Below, one piece after another: positions 34,160 through 44,109 of a DNA stretch of 64,000 nucleotides. The translations under genes and the position numbers were made by a program. Source of the stretch: Variovorax fucosicus (lineage in GTDB: Bacteria; Pseudomonadota; Gammaproteobacteria; Burkholderiales; Burkholderiaceae_C); contig NZ_JASZYU010000003.1 in NCBI RefSeq assembly GCF_030316825.1, forward strand, positions 914,165-978,164, in the 5' to 3' direction. The notes under the pieces were generated by a model. That model worked only from the letters and a program-made list of their open reading frames with translations. It was not told the DNA's origin and ran no database searches. The first letter of the stretch is position 1. Each line of letters opens with the position of its first letter.

Positions 34160-35980
34160 TCAGAACGCGTCGAGCGCCAGCGCCGTGACGCTCTCCGCGC
34201 CGCCGATGATGCTGTCGCGCACTCCCGGCACCTTGTTCAGGATGTGCTCGGCATAGAAATGCGCGGTCGCGACCTTGGCCTGCATGAAGGCGACGTCGAC
34301 GTTCCGCGACGCCTGGTCTTCGGCAATGACCAGCGAGCGCGCGAGTTGCCAGCCGGCCACGAGGTTGCCGGCCAGCATGAGGTAGGGCACGCTGCCTGCG
34401 AACACCGCGTTGGGCGATGCCTTGGTCTGCCCCGCGACGAACTCCACCACCTCGACGAAGGCCTCGCGCGCGGCCTTCAGGCGCCGATGCACCGCGGCCG
34501 ATGCGGCGCTGTCGCGCTTGGCGAGTTCGGCCTCGGTCTTCTCGATCTGTGCGGCGATGGCCTTGGCGGTCTGGCCGCCGTCGCGCGCGGTCTTGCGGCC
34601 GACCAGGTCGTTGGCCTGGATCGCGGTCGTGCCTTCGTAGATGGTCAGGATCCTGGCGTCGCGCATGTACTGCGCCGCGCCGGTCTCCTCGATGAAACCC
34701 ATGCCACCGTGCACCTGCACGCCGAGCGAAGTCACTTCCTGGCTCATCTCGGTGCTGTAGCCCTTGACCAGCGGCACCATGAATTCGTAGAAGGCCGCGT
34801 TCTGCTTGCGCGCATCGGCATCCGGATGGTGGTGCGCCGCGTCGTATGCCGCCGCGGCCACCGACGCCATCGCGCGGCAGCCTTCGGTGTAGGCGCGCAT
34901 GGTCATGAGCATGCGCTTCACGTCGGGGTGGTGAATGATCGGCGCGCTGGCGTTGATCGAGCCGTCGACCGGGCGGCTCTGCACGCGGTCTTTCGCGTAG
35001 GCGACGGCGTGCTGGTAGGCGCGCTCGGCCACTGCGATGCCCTGCATGCCGACCGCGTAGCGGGCCGAGTTCATCATGATGAACATGTACTCGAGGCCGC
35101 GGTTCTCCTGGCCCACCAGCAAGCCCACGGCGCCGGGGCCGGCGCTGTCTGCAACGCTCCCCGCCGTGCCGTCGCCGAACTGCAGCACCGCGGTGGGCGA
35201 AGCCTTGATGCCCATCTTGTGCTCGATGCTGACGCAGTGCACGTCGTTGCGCGCGCCGAGCGCACCGTCCGCACCGACCACGAACTTCGGCACCACGAAC
35301 AGGCTGATGCCCTTCACGCCCTCGGGCGCGCCGGTCACGCGCGCGAGCACGAGGTGCACGATGTTCTCGGCCATGTCGTGCTCACCGTAGGTGATGAAGA
35401 TCTTGGTGCCGAACACCTTGTAGGTGCCATCGGGCTGCGGCTCGGCGCGGCTGCGCACCATCGCGAGGTCGCTGCCGGCTTGCGGCTCGGTCAGGTTCAT
35501 CGTGCCGGTCCACTGCCCGCTGATGAGTTTTTCGAGGTAGGTGGCCTTGAGATCGTCGGAGCCGGCAGTGAGCAGCGCTTCGGTCGCCCCGTCGCTCAGC
35601 AACGGGCACAGGGCGAAACTCATGTTGGCGGAATTGAGCATCTCGGTGCAGGCTGCGCCGATGGTCTTGGGCAGCCCCTGGCCGCCGAACTCGAGCGGGT
35701 GCTGCAGGCCTTGCCAGCCGCCGGCCGCGTACTGCGCAAACGCTTCCTTGAAGCCCGGCGTGGTCGTGACTGCGCCATCCTTGAACGACGAGGGGTTGCG
35801 GTCGCCGGCCACGTTGAGCGGCGCGATCACGTCCTGGTTGAAACGGGCGCACTCTTCGAGCACGGCTTGTGCGGTTTCAAGGCCCGCGTCTTCGAGGCCC
35901 GGCATCTGCGCCACCTGCGCGATGTTCGCGAGGTGTTCGATGTCGAACAGCATGTCCTTGATGGGGGCGGTGTAGCTCAT
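34160..35980 (-). CDS. Acyl-CoA dehydrogenase with C-terminal extension (AcdB/DmdC-like)
   Basis: A 606-residue flavoenzyme. It has the core acyl-CoA dehydrogenase domains (GTMNLTEPQAGSDLAMVRSRAEP and VFGTKIFITYGEHD) and the extra C-terminal domain seen in the long DmdC-like group. Electrons should pass to ETF, encoded directly upstream. GGAG before ATG 35980 sets the start. Its acyl-CoA substrate is not predictable; long-chain fatty or 3-methylmercaptopropionyl types share this architecture. Confidence 0.92.
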   Translation of the reverse strand: MSYTAPIKDMLFDIEHLANIAQVAQMPGLEDAGLETAQAVLEECARFNQDVIAPLNVAGDRNPSSFKDGAVTTTPGFKEAFAQYAAGGWQGLQHPLEFGGQGLPKTIGAACTEMLNSANMSFALCPLLSDGATEALLTAGSDDLKATYLEKLISGQWTGTMNLTEPQAGSDLAMVRSRAEPQPDGTYKVFGTKIFITYGEHDMAENIVHLVLARVTGAPEGVKGISLFVVPKFVVGADGALGARNDVHCVSIEHKMGIKASPTAVLQFGDGTAGSVADSAGPGAVGLLVGQENRGLEYMFIMMNSARYAVGMQGIAVAERAYQHAVAYAKDRVQSRPVDGSINASAPIIHHPDVKRMLMTMRAYTEGCRAMASVAAAAYDAAHHHPDADARKQNAAFYEFMVPLVKGYSTEMSQEVTSLGVQVHGGMGFIEETGAAQYMRDARILTIYEGTTAIQANDLVGRKTARDGGQTAKAIAAQIEKTEAELAKRDSAASAAVHRRLKAAREAFVEVVEFVAGQTKASPNAVFAGSVPYLMLAGNLVAGWQLARSLVIAEDQASRNVDVAFMQAKVATAHFYAEHILNKVPGVRDSIIGGAESVTALALDAF

Positions 35981-36062
35981 GTCTTGTCTCCTGGCGCTGC
36001 ATGGGCAGCGGATGCGAAAAGGGCATCGCGAACGATGCCCTCTCGCGTTCGGCAAAGGCGGG

Positions 36063-36998
36063 TCAGAGCGCCTTGACCAGTTCCGGCACGGCCGTGAACA
36101 GATCGGCCACGAGGCCGTAGTCGGCGACCGAGAAGATCGGCGCTTCTTCGTCCTTGTTGATCGCGACGATCACCTTGGAATCCTTCATGCCGGCCAGATG
36201 CTGGATCGCGCCCGAGATGCCGGCGGCGATGTACAGCTGCGGCGCGACGATCTTGCCGGTCTGGCCGACCTGCCAGTCGTTCGGCGCGTAGCCGGCGTCG
36301 ACCGCGGCGCGGCTGGCGCCCAGGCCGGCGTTAAGTTTGTCGGCCAACGGCGCCATCACCTCGGTGAACTTCTCGGCGCTGCCCAGCGCCCGGCCGCCCG
36401 ACACGATGATCTTGGCGGCGGTGAGCTCGGGGCGCTCGCTCTTGGTGACCTCGCGGCCGACGAAGCTGCTCTTGCCCGAATCGGCCACGCCTTCGGCGGT
36501 TTCGACCGCGGCCGAGCCACCAGTGGCGGCCGCGGCATCGAAGCCGGTGGTGCGCACGGTGATGACCTTGGTCGCATCGGCACTCTGCACCGTGGCGATC
36601 GCGTTGCCGGCATAGATCGGACGCTCGAAGGTGTCAGGGCTGTCGACCTTGGTGATGTCCGAGATCTGCGCCACGTCGAGCTTGGCGGCCACGCGCGGTG
36701 CGACGTTCTTGCCGTTGGCGGTCGAGGGGAACAGGATGTGGCTGTAGCCGGCGGCGATCGCCAGCACCTGCGCGGCGACGTTCTCGGCCAGGTTCTCGGC
36801 CAGGCTCGGGCTGTCGGCCACGATGACCTTGGCGACGCCGACGATCTGGGCGGCGGACTTGCCGGCTTCGGCGGCGTTGGCGCCGGCCACCAGCACGTGC
36901 ACGTCGCCGCTTTGGCAGGCGATGGCCGCGGTCACGGTGTTGAGGGTCGCCGGCTTGACGGTGGCGTGGTCGTGTTCGGCAATAACAAGTACGGTCAT
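36063..36998 (-). CDS. etfA: Electron transfer flavoprotein alpha subunit
   Basis: A 311-residue protein. The C-terminal FAD domain holds VSGGRALGSAEKF, PNDWQVGQTGKIVAPQLYIAAGISGAIQHLAGMKDS and INKDEEAPIF. With EtfB it carries electrons from acyl-CoA dehydrogenases to the quinone pool. It begins 11 bp after etfB and 82 bp before the dehydrogenase start, so the three genes form one operon. Confidence 0.97.
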   Translation of the reverse strand: MTVLVIAEHDHATVKPATLNTVTAAIACQSGDVHVLVAGANAAEAGKSAAQIVGVAKVIVADSPSLAENLAENVAAQVLAIAAGYSHILFPSTANGKNVAPRVAAKLDVAQISDITKVDSPDTFERPIYAGNAIATVQSADATKVITVRTTGFDAAAATGGSAAVETAEGVADSGKSSFVGREVTKSERPELTAAKIIVSGGRALGSAEKFTEVMAPLADKLNAGLGASRAAVDAGYAPNDWQVGQTGKIVAPQLYIAAGISGAIQHLAGMKDSKVIVAINKDEEAPIFSVADYGLVADLFTAVPELVKAL

Positions 36999-37009
36999 GT
37001 CGTTGTTCC

Positions 37010-37759
37010 TCAGATCACTTTGGCTTCGTTCTTGAGCTTGTCCACCAGGGTGGCGACGTCGGGCACCTTGATGCCGGCGCCGCGCTTCGGGGGTTCCGAG
37101 ACCTTGAGGGTCTTCAGGCGCGGCTTGACGTCGACGCCCAGGTCTTCCGGCTTGAAGACGTCGAGCGTCTTCTTCTTGGCCTTCATGATGTTGGGCAGCG
37201 TCACGTAGCGCGGCTCGTTCAGGCGCAGGTCGGTCGTGATGACGGCCGGCAGGCTCAACGAGACGGTTTCGAGGCCGCCGTCGACTTCGCGGGTGACCTG
37301 CACCTTGTCGCCGGACACTTCGACCTTGGAAGCGAAGGTGCCTTGCGGCAGGTCGGCCAGCGCGGCCAGCATCTGGCCGGTCTGGTTGGCGTCATCGTCG
37401 ATGGCCTGCTTGCCGAGGATGATGAGCTGGGGCTGTTCCTTGTCGATCAGCGCCTTGAGCAGTTTGGCAACGGCCAGTGGCTGCAGTTCTTCGGTGGTCT
37501 CGACCAGGATGCCGCGGTCGGCGCCGATGGCCATCGCGGTGCGCAGGGTTTCCTGGCATTTCGCGTCGCCGCAGGAGACGGCGATCACTTCGGTGACCAC
37601 GCCCTTCTCGCGCAGCCGAACCGCCTCTTCGACGGCGATCTCGTCGAAGGGGTTCATGCTCATCTTGACGTTGGCGATGTCCACGCCCGATCCATCGGAC
37701 TTCACGCGAACCTTGACGTTGTAATCGACGACCCGTTTGACAGGTACCAGAACCTTCAT
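37010..37759 (-). CDS. etfB: Electron transfer flavoprotein beta subunit
   Basis: A 249-residue protein beginning MKVLVPVKRVVDYNVKVRVK, the usual start of proteobacterial EtfB. It has NPFDEIAVEEAVRLREKG, and VSLSLPAVITTDLRLNEPRYVTLPNIMKAKKK, the ETF beta signature region. It binds AMP and partners EtfA. The start at 37759 is preferred over an upstream GTG/ATG extension because the family begins at MKVLVPVK. Confidence 0.97.
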   Translation of the reverse strand: MKVLVPVKRVVDYNVKVRVKSDGSGVDIANVKMSMNPFDEIAVEEAVRLREKGVVTEVIAVSCGDAKCQETLRTAMAIGADRGILVETTEELQPLAVAKLLKALIDKEQPQLIILGKQAIDDDANQTGQMLAALADLPQGTFASKVEVSGDKVQVTREVDGGLETVSLSLPAVITTDLRLNEPRYVTLPNIMKAKKKTLDVFKPEDLGVDVKPRLKTLKVSEPPKRGAGIKVPDVATLVDKLKNEAKVI

Positions 37760-37868
37760 TGGTATGACTCCATTGAATTGGGAAACCGGGGGAATGCAGG
37801 GCAACCGACCATTCTAGGGCGCCGGTCTTCTGCAAGACAGAAAATAGAACGATCGTGCTTTTTCGTGA

Positions 37869-39149
37869 TTATAGGCGAGTGTCGGCCGGTGGCGAAACGG
37901 TGGCCGGCAAAGACTCGACGCGCACCACGCGCTGAGGATACGGAATGTCGATGCCCGCACTGCGCAGGCCATCGAGGATCGCGATGTTGATCGCCGAACG
38001 CAGGTTGTCCTTGCCCTTGTCGGGGTCGGCCACCCAGAAATGCAGGCTGAATTCGAGCCCGTCGGGCGCGAAGTTCATGAGGTAGGCCGCGGGCGCCGGA
38101 TCGGCCATCACGCGCGGCTGCGCGGCGGCGGCCTCCGTCAGGATGGCCTGCACCTGCGCCACGTCGCTGTCGTAGCCGACCACGATGCCGGTCGTGATGT
38201 TGAATTTGCGATCGGCCAGCGAGAGGTTTTCGACCCGGCTCGTGATGAGCGACTCGTTCGGCACGATCGACTCGCGCCCGTTGCCGGCGCGCACCAGCGT
38301 GTAGCGGGTCTTGATGTCGGTGATGCGGCCTTCGAAGCCGTCGACCTTGACGTTGTCGCCGATGCGGATCGAGCGTTCCAGCAGGATCACGAATCCGCTC
38401 ACATAGTTGGCCGCGAGTTTCTGCAGGCCGAAGCCCAGGCCCACGCCCAGTGCGCCGCCGAGCACCGACAGCGCGGTCAGGTCGACCCCCACCGCGGACA
38501 ACGCGAACAGCAATCCGATCAGCAGCAGAAAGGCGCGGATCGCATTCGACGCGACCTTGCGCATCGACAGGTCGGTGACGGCTTCGCGGAGGATGCGCTT
38601 CTCGATGGTCGACGCGATCCAGAGCGCGATCACCAGCACCACGCCGGCCGAGAAGATGCCCTCGAAAATGGTGCGCAGGCTCACGCGCGATTTGCCGAAC
38701 GCCAGCGTGATCTCGTCGAGTTCGGCCAGCACCGGCGGCAGCAGCCCGATGATCCAGAGCACGGCGGCGATCCAGGCCAGCCAGGAAATGGTGCGCTCGA
38801 TCAGCTTGGCCAGCGCCGATTGCGGAAACACCCGCTGCAACACCCGCGCGAACAGCCGGATCGCTGCCAGCGACAAAAACACCGGCACCGCAATGCGCAG
38901 CACCAGCACTGGCTGAAAGCCGAGCACCGCGCGCCGCGCCAGGTCGGTCAGCAGCAGTGCGAGCAGCGGAAACAGCAGCCCGTCGAAGGTGCGTTGGCCG
39001 AACCAGATCGAATCCCCGGGCTGGTCGCGCCCGAACCACCTGCAGACCGCCCAGGCCAGCCCCACGCAGACAACCAGCGCCGCCAGCTCGACCGAGAGCG
39101 TGCGGAATTCGACCTGGCCCAGGCGCTGGCTGAAGTCGCTGATGAACAT
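37869..39149 (-). CDS. MscS-family mechanosensitive ion channel
   Basis: A 426-residue membrane protein with about five to six helices. The pore helix is near GVDLTALSVLGGALGVGLGFGLQKLAANYVSGFVILLERSIRIGD, the MscS signature, followed by the beta domain and a vestibule. It releases osmolytes under hypo-osmotic shock. It starts immediately after the stop of the deacetylase-like gene (39150), so the two are cotranscribed. Confidence 0.93.
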   Translation of the reverse strand: MFISDFSQRLGQVEFRTLSVELAALVVCVGLAWAVCRWFGRDQPGDSIWFGQRTFDGLLFPLLALLLTDLARRAVLGFQPVLVLRIAVPVFLSLAAIRLFARVLQRVFPQSALAKLIERTISWLAWIAAVLWIIGLLPPVLAELDEITLAFGKSRVSLRTIFEGIFSAGVVLVIALWIASTIEKRILREAVTDLSMRKVASNAIRAFLLLIGLLFALSAVGVDLTALSVLGGALGVGLGFGLQKLAANYVSGFVILLERSIRIGDNVKVDGFEGRITDIKTRYTLVRAGNGRESIVPNESLITSRVENLSLADRKFNITTGIVVGYDSDVAQVQAILTEAAAAQPRVMADPAPAAYLMNFAPDGLEFSLHFWVADPDKGKDNLRSAINIAILDGLRSAGIDIPYPQRVVRVESLPATVSPPADTRL

Positions 39150-40103
39150 CTACAGATCGGCCAGCACGCGCACGTGCGCTTCGACGCTGCGGGCCAGTGC
39201 ATCGAGGTTGTAGCCACCTTCGAGCAGCGAGACGATGCGGCCGTCCGAATAGGCGCGCGCCACGTCGCGGATGCGGCTGGTGATCCAGGTGTAGTCGTTT
39301 TCGTTGAGGCCCATCTGGCCCATGTCGTCGTCGCGGTGGGCGTCGAAACCGGCACTGATAAAGATCATCTGGGGCTGGAATTCCTCGAGCCTCGGGATCC
39401 ACATCATCTCGACCAGTTCGCGCACGTCCATGCCCTTGGTGTAGGCCGGCACCGGCAGGTTGAGCATGTTGGGCGCAGGGTGCTCGGTGCCGCTGTACGG
39501 GTAGAACGGATGCTGGAAAAACCCGACCATCAGCACGTGCGGATCGTTCGAGAGAATGTTCTCGGTGCCGTTGCCGTGGTGCACGTCGAAGTCGACGATG
39601 GCAACGCGCTCCAGGCCATGAACCTCGATCGCATGGCGCACCGCGATCGCGATGTTGTTCAGAAAGCAGAACCCCATCGCCTGGTCGCGGCAGGCATGGT
39701 GGCCGGGCGGGCGCACGGCGCAGAACGCGTTTTCGACTTCGCCGCGGATCACGGCATCGGTGGCTGCGATGGCGGCACCGGCGGCGCGGCGGGCAGCCAG
39801 CAGCGTGAATCTGGTGAGCGTTGTGTCGGGGTCGATCTGGGCGTGATCGGGGCCGCCGGCCGGCGCATCGGCCACCAGACGCTGGTTCAGTTCTTCAAGG
39901 TGCTCGAGGTGTTCGACGCTGTGCGCCAGGGTGATCTGCTGCAACGTGGCGAGCGGCACATCGATGCGCTCGAGCGCATCGCTCACGCCCGTCATCAGCA
40001 ATCTGTCCTCGATCGCGTCAAGCCGCTCCGGGCATTCCGGATGGCCTGCACCCATGTGATGCTTCCAGAAATCGCGGTGTGTCAGATACCCGGTTTTGGC
40101 CAT
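39150..40103 (-). CDS. Histone deacetylase-family amidohydrolase
   Basis: A 317-residue zinc hydrolase. RPPGHHA (catalytic histidine pair), GFCFLNNIAIA, VDFDVHHGNGT (metal-binding aspartate and histidine) and FISAGFDAH (second metal aspartate) are all intact. Bacterial members deacetylate acetylpolyamines, acetoin-related or protein lysine substrates. It is divergent from moxR and runs into mscS. The natural substrate is unknown. Confidence 0.92.
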   Translation of the reverse strand: MAKTGYLTHRDFWKHHMGAGHPECPERLDAIEDRLLMTGVSDALERIDVPLATLQQITLAHSVEHLEHLEELNQRLVADAPAGGPDHAQIDPDTTLTRFTLLAARRAAGAAIAATDAVIRGEVENAFCAVRPPGHHACRDQAMGFCFLNNIAIAVRHAIEVHGLERVAIVDFDVHHGNGTENILSNDPHVLMVGFFQHPFYPYSGTEHPAPNMLNLPVPAYTKGMDVRELVEMMWIPRLEEFQPQMIFISAGFDAHRDDDMGQMGLNENDYTWITSRIRDVARAYSDGRIVSLLEGGYNLDALARSVEAHVRVLADL

Positions 40104-40166
40104 GTCTCTTGTCGCGCGCCGACCTTATACGGCCAAGGGCCGTGGGCCTTACGGTATTGTTTGCAT

Positions 40167-41099
40167 ATGGATACAAAAATGGACGTCGCAGCGAAGCTCG
40201 CCAGTTTGCTTGGTCAGCTTAACACGGTGATCGTGGGCAAAGAGGCCCAGGTGCGCGACTGCGTGGCCTGTCTTCTGGCCGGCGGCCACCTGCTGATCGA
40301 GGATGTGCCGGGGGTCGGCAAGACCACCCTCGCCCATGCGCTCTCGCATACTTTCGGGCTGCAGTTCTCCCGGGTGCAGTTCACCGCCGACCTGATGCCG
40401 GGTGACCTCTCGGGCGTGGCCATCTACGACCGCGCCCAGCAGGCCTTCGTGTTCCACCCCGGACCGATCTTTGCGCAGGTGCTGCTGGCCGACGAAATCA
40501 ACCGCGCCAGCCCGAAGACCCAGAGCGCGCTGCTCGAAGCGATGGAAGAAAAACAGGTCACGGTGGAAGGCGAAACACGGCCGCTGCCCACGCCGTTCTT
40601 CGTGATTGCCACGCAGAACCCGCACGACCAGCTCGGCACCTTCGCGCTGCCCGAATCGCAGCTGGATCGCTTCCTGATGCGCATTTCGCTCGGCTACCCG
40701 GATCGCGCGGCCGAACGCGAACTGCTGGCCGGCGCCGACCGGCGCGAGATGCTGGCCACCCTGCCCGCCTTGCTGACCGCCGGCGAACTGACCGCATTGC
40801 AGCAGCGCGTGCAGCAGGTGCATGCGGCCGACCCGCTGCTCAACTATGTGCAGGATCTGGTGGCTGCCACACGCAATGGCCGCTGGTTCCTGCAGGGCTT
40901 GTCGCCGCGCGCCGGCATCGCGGTGCTGCGCGCTGCCAAGGCGCAGGCGCTGCTGGCCAATCGCGACTACGTGGCGCCTGACGATGTGCAGGCAGTGCTG
41001 CCGCAAACCGTGGCGCACCGCATGACGCCGGTGGGCGATGCAGGCCGCGGCGCCGTCGAGCAGGTGCGCGCGATGATCGCAGCCGTGCCGCTACCGTAG
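40167..41099 (+). CDS. MoxR-type AAA+ ATPase
   Basis: A 310-residue AAA+ ATPase with Walker A EDVPGVGKTTLAHALS, Walker B VLLADEINRASPKTQSALLEAMEE and sensor text FVIATQNPHDQ. MoxR proteins act as chaperones for complexes coded beside them. It forms a tight block with the DUF58 gene (2-bp gap) and tgpA. Two in-frame ATGs (40167 and 40179) are possible starts; no ribosome site is evident before either. Confidence 0.93.
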   Translation: MDTKMDVAAKLASLLGQLNTVIVGKEAQVRDCVACLLAGGHLLIEDVPGVGKTTLAHALSHTFGLQFSRVQFTADLMPGDLSGVAIYDRAQQAFVFHPGPIFAQVLLADEINRASPKTQSALLEAMEEKQVTVEGETRPLPTPFFVIATQNPHDQLGTFALPESQLDRFLMRISLGYPDRAAERELLAGADRREMLATLPALLTAGELTALQQRVQQVHAADPLLNYVQDLVAATRNGRWFLQGLSPRAGIAVLRAAKAQALLANRDYVAPDDVQAVLPQTVAHRMTPVGDAGRGAVEQVRAMIAAVPLP

Positions 41100-41101
41100 C
41101 A

Positions 41102-42079
41102 ATGGCTCACCCCCTTGCGGCCCTGCGCAGTCGCATCGACGGCTGGTTCCTGTCGCGCCGGCCGCCGTCGGACACCATCGAACTCACGCAGCGCAACGTC
41201 TACATCGTGCCGACGCGCGCCGGCTGGATGCTGGGCGCCACGCTGCTGGTGCTGCTGATCGCCTCCATCAACTATCAGCTCAACCTGGGCTATCTGCTGA
41301 CCTTCCTCTTGGCCGGCAGCGTCGCCGTCGGCATGCACGTGTGCCACGGCACGCTGCGCGGACTGGCCATGCACCTGATAGCGCCCGATGCGCAGTACGC
41401 GGGCACTGCAGCCGTCTTTCGCGTGGTGCTGCACAACGCGCGGCGCGGCGTGCGCTATGGCATCGGGCTCAGCGTGCGCGGCAGCGGGCAATGGGCTTGG
41501 GCCGACGTGCCGGCCGAGGGCAGCGAAACGGTCGAGGTTGCCTTCAAGCCTTCGACCCGGGGCCTGCATGCCGTGCCGGCGCTGACGGCCGAGACGCGTT
41601 TTCCGCTCGGCACCTTCCGCGTGTGGACGGTCTGGCGGCCCGCGGCCAGGGTGCTGGTGTACCCCTCGCCGGAACCGCATCCGCCGCCGCTGCCACCGGG
41701 CGAGCCGCTGGCCGGACAAGCCTCTTCCGCCATGGCCGCATCGCAGATCGCGGGCGAGTATGACGGCGTGCGGGCTTACCGGCGCGGAGATCCGCTCAAG
41801 CTGGTGGTCTGGAAGAAGGCGGCGCGCGCACAGGCGACCGGCTCGAGCGAACTGGTGAGCCGCGACACGCAGCAGGCCCAGCGCCAGGAACTCTGGCTCG
41901 ATGCGCAGGCAGCGGGCTTGCCGGAACTCGAAGCCCGGCTGTCGCGGCTGTGCGCCTGGGTGCTGATGGCGGATCGGCTCGGCGTGGACTACGGCTTGCG
42001 TGTCGGTGCCCTGCAAGTGAAACCGGCGCAAGGCGAGGCACATCGCAGGCGCTGCCTGGAGGTGCTGGCGACATGCTGA
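41102..42079 (+). CDS. DUF58-domain protein
   Basis: A 325-residue protein with two membrane helices near residues 38-80 and a cytoplasmic DUF58 domain. The family motif GEYDGVRAYRRGDPLKLVVWKKAAR is clear at about residues 218-242. DUF58 proteins accompany MoxR ATPases and transglutaminase-like membrane proteins in a conserved block of unknown but probably envelope-related function. Its end overlaps tgpA by 7 bp. Confidence 0.92.
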   Translation: MAHPLAALRSRIDGWFLSRRPPSDTIELTQRNVYIVPTRAGWMLGATLLVLLIASINYQLNLGYLLTFLLAGSVAVGMHVCHGTLRGLAMHLIAPDAQYAGTAAVFRVVLHNARRGVRYGIGLSVRGSGQWAWADVPAEGSETVEVAFKPSTRGLHAVPALTAETRFPLGTFRVWTVWRPAARVLVYPSPEPHPPPLPPGEPLAGQASSAMAASQIAGEYDGVRAYRRGDPLKLVVWKKAARAQATGSSELVSRDTQQAQRQELWLDAQAAGLPELEARLSRLCAWVLMADRLGVDYGLRVGALQVKPAQGEAHRRRCLEVLATC

Positions 42080-44055
42080 AGCAACTCGCCTCGCTCCCCA
42101 GAGACGCCAGAGACACGCTGTTCCTGCTGGTGGTGATCGCACTCATCGTGCTGCCGCAGGTCGGCAACCTGCCGCTCTGGTGCAGCGCCCTCACCGCCAT
42201 CGTGCTGGTCTGGCGCGGCAGCCTCGCGGTGCAGGCCAAGCCGCTGCCGGGCCGGTGGTGGCGCGCCGCCCTGCTGGCCGTGACGCTGGCCGCCACCTTC
42301 GCCACGCACCGCACCCTGCTCGGCCGCGATGCCGGCGTGACCATGGTGGTGGTGCTGCTCGCGCTCAAGACGCTGGAACTGCGTGCGCGACGCGACGCGT
42401 TCGTGATCTTCTTTCTGGGCTTCTTCGCGATGCTCACCAATTTTTTCTACTCGCAGTCGCTGCTGACCGCGTTGGCAATGCTGCTGGCGCTGCTGGGCCT
42501 GCTGACCGCCCTGGTCAACGCCCACATGCCGGTGGGCCGGCCGCCGCTGTTGCAGGCGGCACGCACGGCCGGCTGGATGGCGCTGCTGGGCGCGCCGATC
42601 ATGCTGGTGCTGTTCATGCTGTTCCCACGGCTCGCGCCGCTGTGGGGCACGCCGGGCGATGCGATGGCCGGGCGCAGCGGACTGTCGGGCACGATGAAGG
42701 TCGGCAGCATCGCCCAGCTGGCGCTCGACGACAGCATTGCGGCCCGCATCCGGTTCGAGGGTCCGCCGCCACCGCAGCGCGAACTGTATTTCCGGGGGCC
42801 GGTGCTGGCCCGCTTCGATGGCCGCGAGTGGAGTGCGCTGGAGCCCTGGGCGCGCGGATCGGTGCCGGCCAACCTTCGCGTCGAAGGCGCACCGCTGCGC
42901 TACCAGGTCACGCTCGAAGCGAGCAACAAGCCGTGGCTGCTCACCCTCGATGCCGCGAAAGACGCACCGAAGGTGCCCGGCTACGAAACCTTCAGCGCGC
43001 CGGATCTGCAGTGGTTCGTGAACCGGCCCATCAACGACCTGCTGCGCTACAGCGCCGAGAGCTACACGCAGTTCCGCAGCGGCCCGGAGCGCCGAACGGC
43101 CGGCCTGCAGACCTACCTGAACCTGCCGCCGGGTTCCAACCCCCGCACCGTCGCACTTGCCGCGCAGATGCGCAACGACCTGCCCGGCGCCGACACGCCG
43201 GCCTTCGTGCAGGCCGCGCTGCAGCGCCTGCGCACCGGCGGCTATGCCTACACGCTCGACCCCGGCGTCTTCGGCAACGACACGGCCGACGAGTTCTGGT
43301 TCGACCGCAAGGAAGGGTTCTGCGAGCACATCGCCTCGTCGTTCGTGGTGCTGATGCGCGCGCTCGACATTCCCGCGCGCATCGTCACCGGCTACCAGGG
43401 CGGCGAGATCAATGGAGTCGACGGCTTCTGGGTGCTGCGCCAAAGCGACGCGCACGCCTGGGCCGAGATCTGGCAGGAAGGCACGGGCTGGGTGCGCGTC
43501 GACCCGACCGGTGCGGTGTCTCCGGGCCGCGTCGGTGCGTTCAACCGGCTGGCGCCGCAACCCGGCTTTTTCGCCGGCGCGATCGGCACCATGAGCCCGA
43601 CGCTCGCGCAGAACATGCGTGCCGTGTGGGAGGCCGTGAACAACGGCTGGAACCAGTGGGTGCTCAGCTACACCCAAAGCCGCCAGCTCAACCTGCTGAA
43701 GAACCTCGGCTTCGACGCGCCAAGCCTGCAGGATCTGGCGACCGTGCTGATCTGGCTGCTGGTGGTCGTGAGCATCGGTGGCGCCGGCTGGACGCTGTGG
43801 GAGCGCAGCCAGCACGACCCCTGGCTGCGATTGCTGGGCCAGGCCCGCAGGCGCCTCCGCAAGGCAGGGCTCGACCTGCCCGACGCCGCGCCGCCACGCC
43901 GGATGGCACAGCACGTCAATGAGCGCTTCGGCGCGGCCGGCCAGCCGGTACACGACTGGCTGCTGCGGCTTGAAGCGCAACGCTATGCCAGGACGCCGGG
44001 CGCTGCGTTGTCGCGGCTGCGCACCGAATTCCGCCGGCTGGCCTGGCCGCATTGA
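42073..44055 (+). CDS. tgpA: TgpA-like membrane transglutaminase
   Basis: A 660-residue protein: about six N-terminal helices, a periplasmic TgpA region, a transglutaminase-like domain and one C-terminal helix followed by a cytoplasmic DUF4129-like tail. The catalytic triad is visible as C417 (EGFCEHIAS), H461 (SDAHAWAE) and D477 (VDPTG). In Pseudomonas TgpA is important for viability. The ATG at 42073 overlaps the DUF58 stop. The open frame upstream of it is inside the DUF58 gene. Confidence 0.93.
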   Translation: MLKQLASLPRDARDTLFLLVVIALIVLPQVGNLPLWCSALTAIVLVWRGSLAVQAKPLPGRWWRAALLAVTLAATFATHRTLLGRDAGVTMVVVLLALKTLELRARRDAFVIFFLGFFAMLTNFFYSQSLLTALAMLLALLGLLTALVNAHMPVGRPPLLQAARTAGWMALLGAPIMLVLFMLFPRLAPLWGTPGDAMAGRSGLSGTMKVGSIAQLALDDSIAARIRFEGPPPPQRELYFRGPVLARFDGREWSALEPWARGSVPANLRVEGAPLRYQVTLEASNKPWLLTLDAAKDAPKVPGYETFSAPDLQWFVNRPINDLLRYSAESYTQFRSGPERRTAGLQTYLNLPPGSNPRTVALAAQMRNDLPGADTPAFVQAALQRLRTGGYAYTLDPGVFGNDTADEFWFDRKEGFCEHIASSFVVLMRALDIPARIVTGYQGGEINGVDGFWVLRQSDAHAWAEIWQEGTGWVRVDPTGAVSPGRVGAFNRLAPQPGFFAGAIGTMSPTLAQNMRAVWEAVNNGWNQWVLSYTQSRQLNLLKNLGFDAPSLQDLATVLIWLLVVVSIGGAGWTLWERSQHDPWLRLLGQARRRLRKAGLDLPDAAPPRRMAQHVNERFGAAGQPVHDWLLRLEAQRYARTPGAALSRLRTEFRRLAWPH

Positions 44056-44109
44056 AACCAACGGTGACGGCGTCCGAAGGCCGCCGGCGGGCCGGCACAA
44101 TCCTCCACC

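Noticed and set aside
38040..40166. Plus-strand open frame leading into moxR, which would add about 700 residues
   Set aside because: The translation is low-complexity H/R/Q text antisense to mscS and the deacetylase gene. MoxR homology begins only at 40167.
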